NCBI GenBank assembly: GCA_023386865.1
Contig: JAEWIV010000363.1
Coordinates: 20,782-84,781, forward strand
DNA: 64,000 nt
Reading direction: 5' to 3'
From: Pseudomonadota bacterium
GTDB lineage: Bacteria > Pseudomonadota > Alphaproteobacteria > Reyranellales > Reyranellaceae
Below are positions 1 to 9,700 of the stretch, piece by piece; positions within the stretch are counted from its first letter, which is position 1, and each line of letters starts with the position of its first letter. The notes beneath the pieces were generated by a model that did not search any database, was not told the origin of the DNA, and worked only from the letters and a program-made list of their open reading frames with translations. The position numbers and the translations under genes were made by a program.

Positions 1-106
1 TACAGGCAGGCCGTCAATCTTTCTCAACTGGGTCTCCGTTGTTGTTGCTTGCTGTACGGAACCCCGCTCTTCCATACACGATCTGTTTATAACGAGGGAA
101 CCAACA

Positions 107-174
107 AACACAATGTGTACATCTGTGAGCTTCGCGCTGCGGAGTTTCGCAGAGTTCGACAACACAATGTGTAC
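107..174. repeat. Two direct copies of a 14-bp palindromic motif
   Basis: The sequence aacacaatgtgtac occurs at 107-120 and again at 161-174, in the same orientation and 54 bp apart, about five helical turns. Its core acacaatgtgt is an imperfect dyad (ACACA-A-TGTGT), the form expected of a homodimeric repressor site. Two such sites on one face of the helix suggest a regulatory region. The regulator is not identifiable here. Confidence 0.6.
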
Positions 175-220
175 TAAAGGCGGCGCACGCCGTGTAGTCG
201 CGCTGCGGCCTTTGCCCCGT

Positions 221-345
221 GGGGAAACTTCCCCAGGCCGGCTAAGCTCTTGAAAACATTGGATTGCCCGCGATTTGTGGAAATCGAGTTCCACCGATAA
301 AGGCCTTTAAACATTGAAGAAAGACGGCAATGGGGAAGTTTCCCC
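221..345. repeat. Two inverted copies of GGGGAAAC/GTTTCCCC palindrome
   Basis: ggggaaacttcccc lies at 221-234 and its exact reverse complement ggggaagtttcccc at 332-345. Each copy is itself a dyad (GGGGAA-N2-TTCCCC). The facing arrangement 111 bp apart resembles paired operator or partition-type sites of mobile elements, but no cognate protein is encoded nearby within the window. Confidence 0.55.
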
Positions 346-462
346 GGTGGAACCCCGACGCAGTGCGTCCGTGGTGTGAGGGGCCGAAATCAATTGGCCA
401 ACCCTTGGGCTATGTCTCGCTGATACGCCGACACCCCGTGCCCGTCCACAAGCGTCGCGGGT

Positions 463-476
463 ATGATCTTGATCAT
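463..476. promoter_or_regulatory. Palindrome upstream of the CD-NTase operon
   Basis: atgatcttgatcat is a perfect dyad with 6-bp arms and a 2-bp centre, about 100 bp before the first gene of the operon. It could be an operator for that operon. No HTH gene is part of the operon, so any regulator would be encoded elsewhere. Confidence 0.3.
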
Positions 477-578
477 GGACGACCCGCCGAACGATGAGTC
501 ACGTAAGGTATGGCTCAACGCACCCACGGCCCCGAACCGGCCGCGTAAGGATTCCACTCAATCAGCCGGAGCACGATC

Positions 579-800
579 ATGGCGTCTGGCGACAAGCAGC
601 TGAAGGGCCATCTCTTTCCTTTTGACGGCACCGCTTGCCGTCTTTGTGGCATGACGCAAACAGCATTCGACGATTCTGGTCAGCCGACGTGCACCGGTCG
701 TCGGCCGGCACCTATTCGCACGGACGATGATTCGGCCGCGGAGCCGTTTGTTCGCCCTGACGACGACAGCCCGACGCCGTCAAGGCGGCGCAAGCCGTGA
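579..800 (+). CDS. Small Cys-containing protein, first gene of CBASS-like operon
   Basis: This 73-aa protein matches no family I can name. Residues 11-38 contain one His and three Cys (H11, a CxxC pair at about 20-23, and Cys38), which could form a small zinc knuckle. The rest is acidic, low-complexity and ends in basic residues. It is judged real because its TGA overlaps the GTG start of the CD-NTase by a GTGA tetranucleotide, and a GGAG-like ribosome site precedes its ATG. Its position as first, translationally coupled gene suggests a dedicated accessory or regulator of the CD-NTase. That role is inferred from context only. Confidence 0.6.
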   Translation: MASGDKQLKGHLFPFDGTACRLCGMTQTAFDDSGQPTCTGRRPAPIRTDDDSAAEPFVRPDDDSPTPSRRRKP

Positions 801-1723
801 TCGAAGACACCTTTCTGAAGCTGAAGTCGAACCTAGAGCTGAACCCGACATTCGCCGAGATCGTGTCACAGCGACAGAACGCGGTGCGGAGCGTCATCCA
901 GAACAACAGCGCCAGCGTCCGGAGTACAAGGCTAATCGGGTCACTACTCCGTCAGACGAGGATTCAGCCTCGCGCGATCGACGATTTTGACATCGATGTG
1001 GTGGTCGTTCTCGGCAGTTTTGATCGCTGGGTGTCGGGTGCCGCTGGCATCAGCACGGAAGCAGCAATGAATGAGGTGCAGCGCGCCGTGGAAAGCGCTG
1101 ACCGCTATTCCAAACTCAATCCTGATCAGGACCATCCAACCGTCACCTTCGACTACACCAGCAAGATCAAGGTCGAGCTGGTACCAGCCTACACCGATGA
1201 CATATCCCTGGAGTCGAATGGCGCCCCACGTGCTTCTAAAGGGCGCGCTTTCTGGATACCTGCTCGCAACGGCTCATGGGAACTTGCCGACTATCTCTAT
1301 GACGCGAAATATATTTCGATCGTCAACGGAGACTGTAACGGTCTGTTGATTCCTACGATCAAAATGCTCAAGGCGGTGAAGCGTTGGCACTTCCCGGCGA
1401 TGAAGTCATGGCACCTTGAGCTGATCGCCGTCGATCTCATGCCGCAGATCCTGCGAGAGTATCAGCAAAGAGGACTCCCGCCGACATACCCACACATGGT
1501 CGCCGAATGCCTGTACCGTCTTGACGCACAACTCGTTCAGTCGCGGCAGCTTCCAGGGAGCGTTACACCACCATTTGCCATCGACCCGTATACGCTTGCA
1601 GCGATTAGGCCGAAGATCCAATGGCTCGGCGAATCGGCCCGGCAGGCCTATGGGGCGAACACCGATCAGGACAAGCACCTGATCTGGAAGACGATCTTTG
1701 GAGAGGTGCTGCCGTTGCCATGA
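797..1723 (+). CDS. CD-NTase (SMODS-type nucleotidyltransferase)
   Basis: This 308-aa protein has the signature of CBASS oligonucleotide cyclases. A GS motif at about 48-49 (LIGSLLRQT) is followed by DDFDIDV at 62-68, which supplies the two metal-binding acidic residues. A third acidic residue lies in KVELVPAY near residue 135. Family members make cyclic di- or trinucleotides after phage sensing and so activate a linked effector. The GTG start is chosen because it overlaps the stop of the preceding small gene (GTGA), and its own stop overlaps the next ATG (ATGA). The nucleotide product cannot be read from the sequence. No E1/E2/JAB (Cap2/Cap3) or HORMA/TRIP13 genes are present, which would make this a minimal type I-like layout. 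Confidence 0.85.
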   Translation: MIEDTFLKLKSNLELNPTFAEIVSQRQNAVRSVIQNNSASVRSTRLIGSLLRQTRIQPRAIDDFDIDVVVVLGSFDRWVSGAAGISTEAAMNEVQRAVESADRYSKLNPDQDHPTVTFDYTSKIKVELVPAYTDDISLESNGAPRASKGRAFWIPARNGSWELADYLYDAKYISIVNGDCNGLLIPTIKMLKAVKRWHFPAMKSWHLELIAVDLMPQILREYQQRGLPPTYPHMVAECLYRLDAQLVQSRQLPGSVTPPFAIDPYTLAAIRPKIQWLGESARQAYGANTDQDKHLIWKTIFGEVLPLP

Positions 1724-2220
1724 GAACGAAGCTCGAGACGGAGTGCAGCCAGGTCGAAGGCGATTGCAAGTATACCGCCGAGACTCACCACATCATCGCG
1801 GCCAAGCGGAAGAGGCTCGGCAACCTCTTTCAGATCGTACCAGCGGTGATCGCCGCACTGCTCGGCGCGGCCGCCGGCGTCGACATGCTGGCGTCGCCCG
1901 AGCCAGCAGTGTGGGCACAGGCAGCCCAGGCGTTGAGCGTCATCTCTGCCGTCATCGCGGCGGTGGCCAACGTCCTCAACCCCTTCGCCGAATACGCCGA
2001 TCACATCGCTGCGGCCAAGGGCTTCACGATCCTGAAGCACGACGCCCGATCCCTGCGCGAGACCTTCTCGGCAGCCATGAGCGACGACACCTTCGCCGGC
2101 GCAGTGAAATCCCTGCGCGACCGCTATGCCGACCTGGTCCGCTCGGCGCCTGAGACCGACCCGGAGTCGTTCGAGAAGGCGCGCAAGCGCGTCCAGTCTG
2201 GCATTCACGAAAGGGACTAG
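1720..2220 (+). CDS. SLATT-like two-TM membrane effector
   Basis: The protein has 166 aa when started at the ATG that overlaps the CD-NTase stop. An N-terminal helix rich in Lys, Arg and Glu (1-32) is followed by two hydrophobic segments at about 33-54 and 64-87, then a charged, helical C-terminus of about 80 aa. This order is that of SLATT proteins, which are linked to SMODS cyclases and are thought to form membrane pores that trigger cell death or arrest. Fusion-free pairing right behind a CD-NTase supports an effector role. An alternative reading, a generic DUF4231-type membrane protein, would be the same superfamily. Confidence 0.75.
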   Translation: MRTKLETECSQVEGDCKYTAETHHIIAAKRKRLGNLFQIVPAVIAALLGAAAGVDMLASPEPAVWAQAAQALSVISAVIAAVANVLNPFAEYADHIAAAKGFTILKHDARSLRETFSAAMSDDTFAGAVKSLRDRYADLVRSAPETDPESFEKARKRVQSGIHERD

Positions 2221-2288
2221 GACCTCGCAGGCCGAATCCGGCGGCCGGCGATCCCCGACCTCCCACATCCTGACCGAACGGAATTGCG

Positions 2289-3248
2289 ATGCTCGACGCG
2301 ACCGAGAGCGAGACGGCAACGATCAAGGCCTACGTGGCTTCCCGGGCGCCTGACCGCGAGGTGACCTTCCTGCAGAAAATGCGGGTCGAAAACGTGCAAG
2401 GCATCCGCCACGAAGTTTGGGACGTCCACTGCGACAACTCGGAACGCTGGTGGGTCATCACCAACCCGACCAATCTCTACTCGCAAGAGCAGTTCCCCAA
2501 CATGGACGTCGCGATCACGTTCCATGTTGGGCTTTGCCTGCGGATCCCTCGGACCGAGCGCCGCCAAGTATCAGAACGTGCCGCCGAGCCGTTCGGCGAA
2601 TTTCTCAGGCTGATGATGGAGGCGACCGACGCCCTGGCGCAAGCGCAAGGCATCGCGGACTTTCAAGCCGTCGGTGTGCGCTGCCGCGAGACGTTGCTTG
2701 CCTTCACCGATGCCGCTCAGGTTGTTGTTCCATGGTCCGCATCGGACCAGCCACCGCCGAAGCGCGCGGACTTCAAGGCATGGGCAGAGCACGTCTGCAA
2801 CACTACGATGCCCGGCGGTCAGCATGCCGAGCGCCGTAGCCTGTTTAAGGCGCTGTTGCGCTCCGCTTGGGACTTCAGCAATTGGCTCACTCATGCACGG
2901 CGATCGACGTTGCACGATACCGAAGCTGCCGTGACGTCCGTCGAGCATGCCTTGGGACTGACGGCCTCGCTGGTCATACGCCATTTGCGGCAGGTTCCGG
3001 ACACTTGTCCCGCCTGTGGTTCAAGCCGACTTTCGCCCGAACGCGGCATCAGAACTGACGACCCGGACGTCGAGTGGGAAAGGCCGGTCTGCGACAAGTG
3101 CGGCTGGCACGGAAATCCGATTCGCATATCCGAGGTGCCCTTGTCTCCCGCGCCGACCGACGGCGACTCGAGGCCGGACAGCGAGTGCGTCATCCAGACC
3201 GTGCCCGTGCGATCTCTCAGGAGCCGGCCGAAGCGAAAGCCCTCGTGA
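2289..3248 (+). CDS. Unrecognised protein with C-terminal zinc ribbon, CBASS-linked
   Basis: This 319-aa protein is not a family I recognise. The first 110 residues look like a compact alpha/beta domain (an EVWDVHCDNSERWWVITNP stretch near 40-60). The middle (about 115-235) is mainly helical. Residues about 240-276 hold a four-Cys zinc ribbon (CPACG ... CDKCG), and the C-terminus is basic and disordered. It follows the SLATT gene after 68 bp on the same strand, with no other promoter seen, so it probably belongs to the operon. It has no TM segment or nuclease motif that I can point to. It may be an additional sensor or effector; that is inference. Confidence 0.6.
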   Translation: MLDATESETATIKAYVASRAPDREVTFLQKMRVENVQGIRHEVWDVHCDNSERWWVITNPTNLYSQEQFPNMDVAITFHVGLCLRIPRTERRQVSERAAEPFGEFLRLMMEATDALAQAQGIADFQAVGVRCRETLLAFTDAAQVVVPWSASDQPPPKRADFKAWAEHVCNTTMPGGQHAERRSLFKALLRSAWDFSNWLTHARRSTLHDTEAAVTSVEHALGLTASLVIRHLRQVPDTCPACGSSRLSPERGIRTDDPDVEWERPVCDKCGWHGNPIRISEVPLSPAPTDGDSRPDSECVIQTVPVRSLRSRPKRKPS

Positions 3249-3448
3249 TTCGGACCGGCCGTCCGGTGATAGCACTGCTGGGCCGCGCCGTCCTGCCAGC
3301 GGTGCCAGCACTCGGTTGCGCGATCGTGAGCGGCGCTTCGCGCAGCGAATTGGTGAGGACTATTGCTGTCCGGCATTCGTAGCCACCTCGGTGTTCGTCG
3401 CCGGTTACCGCACGGTGCGCTTGGAGAAACCGAGCCTACAACCATCGG

Positions 3449-6229
3449 CTATTGCAGGCCGTTGGCGACGATCTCGACGTACCCAATAAGCTCCGCCGAA
3501 TAGCTGCCGTCGCCGTTCGCCGCTCCCTTATGTTTCAGCTCCCGCTGCAAGGTAGGCTCAACAGCGCGAGCGAACAATTCGCTGCGCTGCTCTGGCCGGA
3601 AAGTCGGCGTGGCCGCAGGTGCCTGAAGATATTTCTCGCACAGACGCTCGACTGCCGGTACACGCGAGCCGTCCTGCTTAACGGCGATGGGTTGCACCAC
3701 GACTCGTCGCTCACCTTTACCAGCGGATGCCTCCACCACCCAAAGCGACAGCAACACCGGTTCCTCCATATCGCCTGACACGGCAATGCCGATTTCTTCC
3801 GGTGGCATGCTACGCCAACGACCCAACTCCTCCTGTACCAATGGATGATCCAAGCCCATAAGTTGCAGCTCATCCTGATTCGTCGCTGCTTCACGGTTCA
3901 AGGTGAAGCGGGTGCGGCGCGCACCATCGGAGGCGACGAGATCGTAGGTAGCATCGTCCACCTTCAGCAGCTTCTGCTGGCGATCCGCGACCGCCCTTGA
4001 GAGGAAACGCACCAGCCGATCTAGACTAGACGACACGTCCGAGAAAGGCTTGTAGTCGTCCAGGCTGAAACCATCGAGGTCCTGGAACAGGTCGAACACC
4101 ACCTGCCTCGCCTCACGGGAATTCGACAGTGCTGCTTCCAGTTCTACTTGCGTACGCTTCAGCTCCGGATCGGACAGCGCCTCCTGATACAAGCGGTCGT
4201 AGTTCAGCCGCTCGGATAACTGACCAAGAATTTGCGCCCTTAGGTCCTCGGCGACATTTCCTTGGTCATCGATCTTGCCGACCGTGCGCGCTATCTCGGT
4301 CAGCTTCTCGTCCAAGAGTAGGAAGATTCGACCCTCTATGGTGTCCGAGAGAACGAGATTATAGACCTGCGCTGTGTGGCTCTGGCCGTAGCGATGGATG
4401 CGCCCGATGCGCTGCTCCATGTCCATCGGGTTCCACGGCAGGTCGAAGTTGAACAGGATGCGCGCGAATTGCAGGTTGATGCCTTCGCGTCCAGCCGCTG
4501 TGCAGACCAGCACGCGGGGGCCGTCTTTCTGACGAAAGCGGCGTTCCGCTGCCACCTTGGCTCCGTGGTCGCCGCCGCGTAGCACCACCACGCCCTGACC
4601 GGGGAAGGTGTGCTCGATCTCGCGGGCGATCATATCCACCGTGCCGAGATAGGTAGCGAAAATCACGATCTTCTCGTTCGGATTCTGCCGCCAAAGCGTG
4701 CCCAGGCCATCGAGCAGCTTCTGCATCTTGGTTTCGCGCTCTGGCGGAAATACGCGCAGCAGGTCGCCGATGCGCAGGCGCTCCTCGGGCAGATGCAGTT
4801 TCACCACAGCCGATGCGGCTTCTTCCGCGTGCGTGGCTGAAAATTCGCTGCCGTAGGGATCGGAGGCCATCTCCAGCGCCTCCTCATCCAACTTCTTGGC
4901 CAACCGGTATTTCAGGTCAGCCAGCATACGATCGACCTCGCTGCGCCCAACGCTATTGCGTGGCAGGTTGAACTCCTCGTGGATCAGCTCACGCGCCTCC
5001 TCGGTCAGCCGTTCGCGGCCTTCGATGTCCAGTTCCTCGTCACGCAGCAGCGCCTGGTGTAGCGTCAGCATCAGAAGGCGGCGCTTGAGGGTGCGACGCA
5101 CGGCGGCAAAGCTCGATGCTGCGATCTTTTGGAAGATCGCCATTAGGAAACCCAGCGCGCGCCCTTGGTTGCCCTGGCGGCGTGCGAGGTCAAAACCATC
5201 CTCCAGATATTCGCGCAGCTTTTCGTAGAAGAGTCGCTCGGCTTGGCTCATCACGAAGGATTCGGTGTGAACCCATCGTCGCGCGAACAGCGGTGAGCCG
5301 TCCGGCTGGCAGGCATCGGCCTTGGTACGCCGGAACATCACCGTGTTGAGCCTGTACCGTTCTTCCACCATCTCCTCGGGACTGCGGAACAGCGTCGGAT
5401 TCAGCAGTTGCGCCAGCATCCAGAACTGGAAGTGATTGCCCTGATGTGGCGTGGCCGACAGCAGCACAAGGTCGCGGGAATGATCCTTCAGCGCCTCAGC
5501 CAGCTTGTAGTTCTCGGTCTTTCTGACCTTGCCACCGGTCTTGTAGGCAGTCAGGTGGTGCGCTTCGTCAAAAACCACCAAATCCCAGCGCGGCGCGTCC
5601 AGGAGGCGCTTGATGCGCGCAGGACGCTTTAGCGTGTCGATGCTCGCTATTAACCTGTCGTGCTTGGCGAAGGCATTGGTCTTGCGGTCGGTAATGTCGC
5701 CTTCGGACCCGAAGACCTCGAAGTCGAGATTGAATACCTCGTTCAATTCGCGATGCCAGTTGTTTACGAGGCCAGCGGGCACGACCATCAAGGCACGGTT
5801 CAGTTCGCCTCGACTAGCAAGCTCGCGCAAAATCAGCGCGGTTTCGATAGTTTTGCCCAGACCTACCTCGTCGGCGATCAGGTAGCGCCGGGGTGAAGCT
5901 GTAGCGATGCGATGTGTCAGCACCACCTGATGCGGCAACAAGTCGATCTTGGCCGAGGTTAGCGCCGAGGCGCTTTCCATCAACGGAAGCGCGTGGGCCT
6001 CGTAGGACAGCCAAGCCTTGCGCCCGCGCTCCTCGCCGCCGTCTACAGCTCGCAGAATGCGTTCGGTTCGCGTAAGTTCGCGTCGTAACGATGCGATAGG
6101 TACGCGACGCTCGCCGACGCTAAAGAATGCGCGGAGATACCCATCGCGCGCCGGGTCGAGCACGACGCCCTGGCCGTACTCGTGGTGAGTGATGCGTTCG
6201 CCGGGCTGGAACTGACTCTCTGCGGTCAC
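3449..6229 (-). CDS. SNF2-family helicase of BREX/DISARM-like system
   Basis: This is a 926-aa superfamily 2 ATPase of the SWI2/SNF2 type. Near residues 120-130 it has Walker A in ADEVGLGKT, then a DEAH box in VVFDEAHHL (about 220), motif III in LLSATPHQGN (about 260) and motif VI in QRIGRIHRYGQ (about 585). The C-terminal 300 residues form a family-specific extension. Such stand-alone SNF2 proteins occur as DrmD in DISARM and as the helicase of type 3 BREX, where they act on incoming DNA. It is the last gene of a leftward operon, 9 bp behind the 165-aa gene, and converges on the CBASS-like operon. No nuclease domain is fused to it. Confidence 0.85.
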   Translation of the reverse strand: MTAESQFQPGERITHHEYGQGVVLDPARDGYLRAFFSVGERRVPIASLRRELTRTERILRAVDGGEERGRKAWLSYEAHALPLMESASALTSAKIDLLPHQVVLTHRIATASPRRYLIADEVGLGKTIETALILRELASRGELNRALMVVPAGLVNNWHRELNEVFNLDFEVFGSEGDITDRKTNAFAKHDRLIASIDTLKRPARIKRLLDAPRWDLVVFDEAHHLTAYKTGGKVRKTENYKLAEALKDHSRDLVLLSATPHQGNHFQFWMLAQLLNPTLFRSPEEMVEERYRLNTVMFRRTKADACQPDGSPLFARRWVHTESFVMSQAERLFYEKLREYLEDGFDLARRQGNQGRALGFLMAIFQKIAASSFAAVRRTLKRRLLMLTLHQALLRDEELDIEGRERLTEEARELIHEEFNLPRNSVGRSEVDRMLADLKYRLAKKLDEEALEMASDPYGSEFSATHAEEAASAVVKLHLPEERLRIGDLLRVFPPERETKMQKLLDGLGTLWRQNPNEKIVIFATYLGTVDMIAREIEHTFPGQGVVVLRGGDHGAKVAAERRFRQKDGPRVLVCTAAGREGINLQFARILFNFDLPWNPMDMEQRIGRIHRYGQSHTAQVYNLVLSDTIEGRIFLLLDEKLTEIARTVGKIDDQGNVAEDLRAQILGQLSERLNYDRLYQEALSDPELKRTQVELEAALSNSREARQVVFDLFQDLDGFSLDDYKPFSDVSSSLDRLVRFLSRAVADRQQKLLKVDDATYDLVASDGARRTRFTLNREAATNQDELQLMGLDHPLVQEELGRWRSMPPEEIGIAVSGDMEEPVLLSLWVVEASAGKGERRVVVQPIAVKQDGSRVPAVERLCEKYLQAPAATPTFRPEQRSELFARAVEPTLQRELKHKGAANGDGSYSAELIGYVEIVANGLQ

Positions 6230-6238
6230 GCTCCCCCC

Positions 6239-6736
6239 TTAAGTAATCCGCAGATGGAACAGACCCACAGGTTTGCCACCGTCACGCAGCAGAATCTCCT
6301 GCGGATACTCGTTGGCATGGCCCCACAGGACACGACCGAAATCGATCTGATGGCCGTGCGGCGTGTGGCACAACCAGCTCACCTCGTCGGTAGCCGCCTG
6401 CGCTCTGACGCGGTTATGACCACCAGGCAGCCAGAACACCAGCGCCGCATCGCCTTGATACTCATCCTGAAACGACAGGATGGCGGGCTTGATCGATTCA
6501 CCAAGCCACGTCTCAGTGTCCGTCGGCGTCAACAGGTCGAGGCTGCCGTCCAAACCGGCCACCACCAGCGTCCTGCTGCGATTGCTCGGCAAGTCGTGCG
6601 GCCAGTGGCCCGCCGCTCGCAGAAACTGACGTAAGCTCCAGACCTCACTCGCCGCGCAGATCTGGTTCCGCGCTTCCTCGTCCCACACCCAACTAGTGCC
6701 GCGCCGCTGCCACACCGTGTCCCGGAGTTGCCTCAT
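6239..6736 (-). CDS. Unrecognised 165-aa protein of defence operon
   Basis: I do not recognise this protein. It is soluble, rich in Trp and His, with a predicted alpha/beta composition and no signal peptide, TM segment or clear catalytic motif. Its ATG overlaps the TGA of the upstream methylase (an ATGA overlap), and its stop is 9 bp before the helicase start, so it is certainly part of the operon and probably made in a fixed ratio to both. Its position between methylase and helicase suggests an adaptor or target-recognition subunit; this is inferred from context. Confidence 0.65.
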   Translation of the reverse strand: MRQLRDTVWQRRGTSWVWDEEARNQICAASEVWSLRQFLRAAGHWPHDLPSNRSRTLVVAGLDGSLDLLTPTDTETWLGESIKPAILSFQDEYQGDAALVFWLPGGHNRVRAQAATDEVSWLCHTPHGHQIDFGRVLWGHANEYPQEILLRDGGKPVGLFHLRIT

Positions 6737-9700
6737 TGTTTGTAGTCCCCGTCGTCGTCGAACAACGAACCCTGTACGGGCTGGGGCGCCTGGCTAGCTT
6801 GCCATGCGTTGTAGATTGACACCGCGCGCGAGGCCGCGTTGCGGCCGGCCTGATTTGGGCTGTTGCGGTGGAGCCATTCCAACAGCGGTCTCAGCGCAAC
6901 GTGCGGCTTGAAGTTTTCGTTCTTTAACGTATCCGAGGCGTTGATTCCGCTGCCGTCGACGCAAGCGCCAATCAGCACCAAAGCCTGATCCAGGTCGGAA
7001 GTCAGACGGCGGCGGTGCTTGCCAGACCATTCGCGAGCGAAATCCAGCGGATCGGTGCGCTTGAAAACCTTGTTCTTCTCCGCGCACCAGCCGCGTTGCA
7101 CGAATTCGTCCGGGGTGGTGATCGAGCCTTTCAGGAATTTCTGCAACTGGTCGCGCTTCAGCTCGGCGGCCACACCGAACGTGCGCAGGAACTGGCGCGT
7201 CATCGGCTCGGCGTTTACCGGCGGCGGCTCCTTTCCCTTGTCGGCATCCTCATCGATGAGCTGGTTGATGCCGATCAGCGCGTCCTTGACGGAAATCGCG
7301 CGTCCCTCATCGACGTAGACCTTGCCGTAGTGGCGCGAGAAGTACTCCAGCGCTTTGCCGCGCCGGATGACCTGAAGATCGGCGGCGGGCAAACCTTCCT
7401 TCGCATGGTTCTCCAGCATGGCCTGCAACTGGCGCACGTCGGCCATCACCTCACGGCGCATGCGGCCCCAGCTCACCGGCTTGGGCTCTTCAGTGCGCTT
7501 TCGGCAGACGTGGATGATGTCGTATTCGACCTTCTGCGCCCCGAACTGTCCTTCGCCTTTGGTTTCATCAGAGCGGATAGGGTATGTCGCTTCGAGGTAG
7601 TAACCCGCATCGAAAAGCGATTCCAGCACCGCAACCCATGGCTCGTCCTCGCTATGGTGGAAGGTGAAGGCAAGGATGCCGCTGGGCTTGAGTGCCCGGT
7701 ACGCTTCGCGCCAGCACTGCGTGAGCAGGCGTTGGTAGAAGCCGTTGGGATCCTCTGGCTCACGAAACTTGTTAGAGACCGCCTCCAACGACTTAGGGGT
7801 GTACTCGGCACGGAAGTATTCAGGGTACTTGTCTTTAAGCGCAAGGCGCAGCCAGACGTAGAAGAAATCTGATAGCTCGGAGTATTGAAGCAGGTCGCCA
7901 AATGGCGGATCGGTGATGACGAGGTCTTGGCTGCCATCCGCAAGTTGCGTTATTTCTGTGGAAGAGCCACAGGAAACCTGCACATCTCCGACCGGATCTG
8001 TTGGAAAGACCTTTTCACTCTTGCCACTGATGCCGTTGGCGAGACTTGCATCCTTGCGCTTGAGTCCTTCTACGCTGACCGCTTCCCAAGGATGTATGGC
8101 CCAATTTCTCCCTTCAATGATACCCTCGGCGCTCGAAGCCCAGTTGCCTCTCCCAAGCTTAGGAAACACGCAGTTTTCAATGGCTGTGGTTTTGGGGTGG
8201 AAATTGTTATTGGAGAACATCGGCTCTGGGGTATCCCGCTGTGGATTCCAGAAACTGAATAGGCATTGATTTCGCAGATATTGCTGGAACGCGCCGAGGA
8301 CATACTCGCGCACCTTCCATTCGTAGTTTCCAACAGTAGCGATAGCCTTGAGAAGCTGCGCGTGAACGAGCAACTGGCGCGGATTGAAGAAATCCGACCA
8401 ATAAAAGTATCCGTGCTGATCTAGCGGGCGGCGCTGATGAGCTTCGTGGCCTTTCGGAATCTTGCTATCCTTCGGCCAGTAGTGGGACAAATCATTGTCC
8501 TTTCGCTGTGCCCACTCCGACAGCGCCTCGTCATACTGACGTGCGAGCACATCATCGAATGCAGCAAAGAAGCGCCCGCCGTAGGGCTTCCCCGCCTCAT
8601 CGCGCTTGCGCGTATAGCCCTGTATCGCGTACGCGGCCATTGGGCCTGTTTTTCCTGTCGCCGAAAAGCTGCTAACTTGATCCTTCATCGTGCCGCAAGC
8701 GCGACAAGTGAAGTGACCTTGCTTCTGGACAGTTCCCTCAGAGTCGCCCGTCTTAAAAGTGATCCCCGTTTCCGGATCGGTCACTTCGTCCGGCAGCGTG
8801 CCGCGCACTTCTAGCAGGCGAATCTTCGCGGCGCGCGCTGCATCCCAGCGCGTGGTCGCCGCCACGTCGTCCTGCGCGGACCCGCCGTAGGGCTGACCCT
8901 TCGCATCCTGCTTCGCTTCGCCCGCCAGCCATTGCGGATGCACCAGCAGGCTCAGTTCCACCTTCTTGTTCTGGCCCTTGCCGAGGTTCGCCAATACGGC
9001 GTGGCCGCAGTGTGGGCAGGTCACGCCCTTCTTGCGGTCGAGCACGGAATACGGCGATTCAGTGGGCGCGACGTAGAGCGGCGCATCGGGCGACATGCGC
9101 GCGGCTTCTTCCTCTACATCGAACGCTTCGCCGCACTTGCCGCAGGTGCGCGCCCAGTGCTTGACGGTGAGCGTCTTCACCGCCATCACCGGACTGGTCA
9201 TGATCGGCGTGCGATGGCCGCAGCCCGTCACCTGACAAGGGCCGTGTTTGGCCCAAAAGGTGTAGATGATCTCCGGGCCTTCGTAACGGTAGTCCTTGCG
9301 CTCGTCGCGCGGGATGGCGAACGGGTCGAAGTCGGCAGGCATCGCCTTGTTGCTGGGCAGATGCGTCCACTTGCCTTTCTCGCCTTCCGGGCCGTCGCAG
9401 TAGTAGTACGGCATGATCTGCGGCTTGACCTCGGCTTCGATGTCGGTGAGGAGTTTCTTCACTTCTTCCAAATCGACATTGGCCAGCGCCTGCATGACCA
9501 CGAACCACGCGACCGGATTGAGGTCATTGCCGACCATCTGCATTCCAAGACGGGACCCTTCCACCAACGTGGTGCCACCACCCATGAAGATGTCCGCCAC
9601 CTTCAAGTGTTTGAACGCTCCTTTCTTCTGGTGATTGGCGTAGTAGCTGTCCCACACCAGCTTGGCCGTGTGAGAGGGGTCGTCCGGCGCTTTGGCGGCC

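Larger units (their letters stand above)
1..578. other. Gene-free left end of the island
   Basis: No convincing coding frame is seen in this stretch. It contains two pairs of operator-like palindromes (listed separately) and the upstream region of the CD-NTase operon. The repeats suggest a regulatory region shared with a gene lying to the left, outside the window. The reverse strand has a TATAAA-like box around 87-92 that could belong to such a leftward gene. This is inference from sequence words only. Confidence 0.5.

Noticed and set aside
1..600. Attachment-site copy of the tRNA-Met 3' end at the left edge
   Set aside because: I found no match to the tRNA 3' sequence in this stretch; the other end of the island probably lies outside the window.
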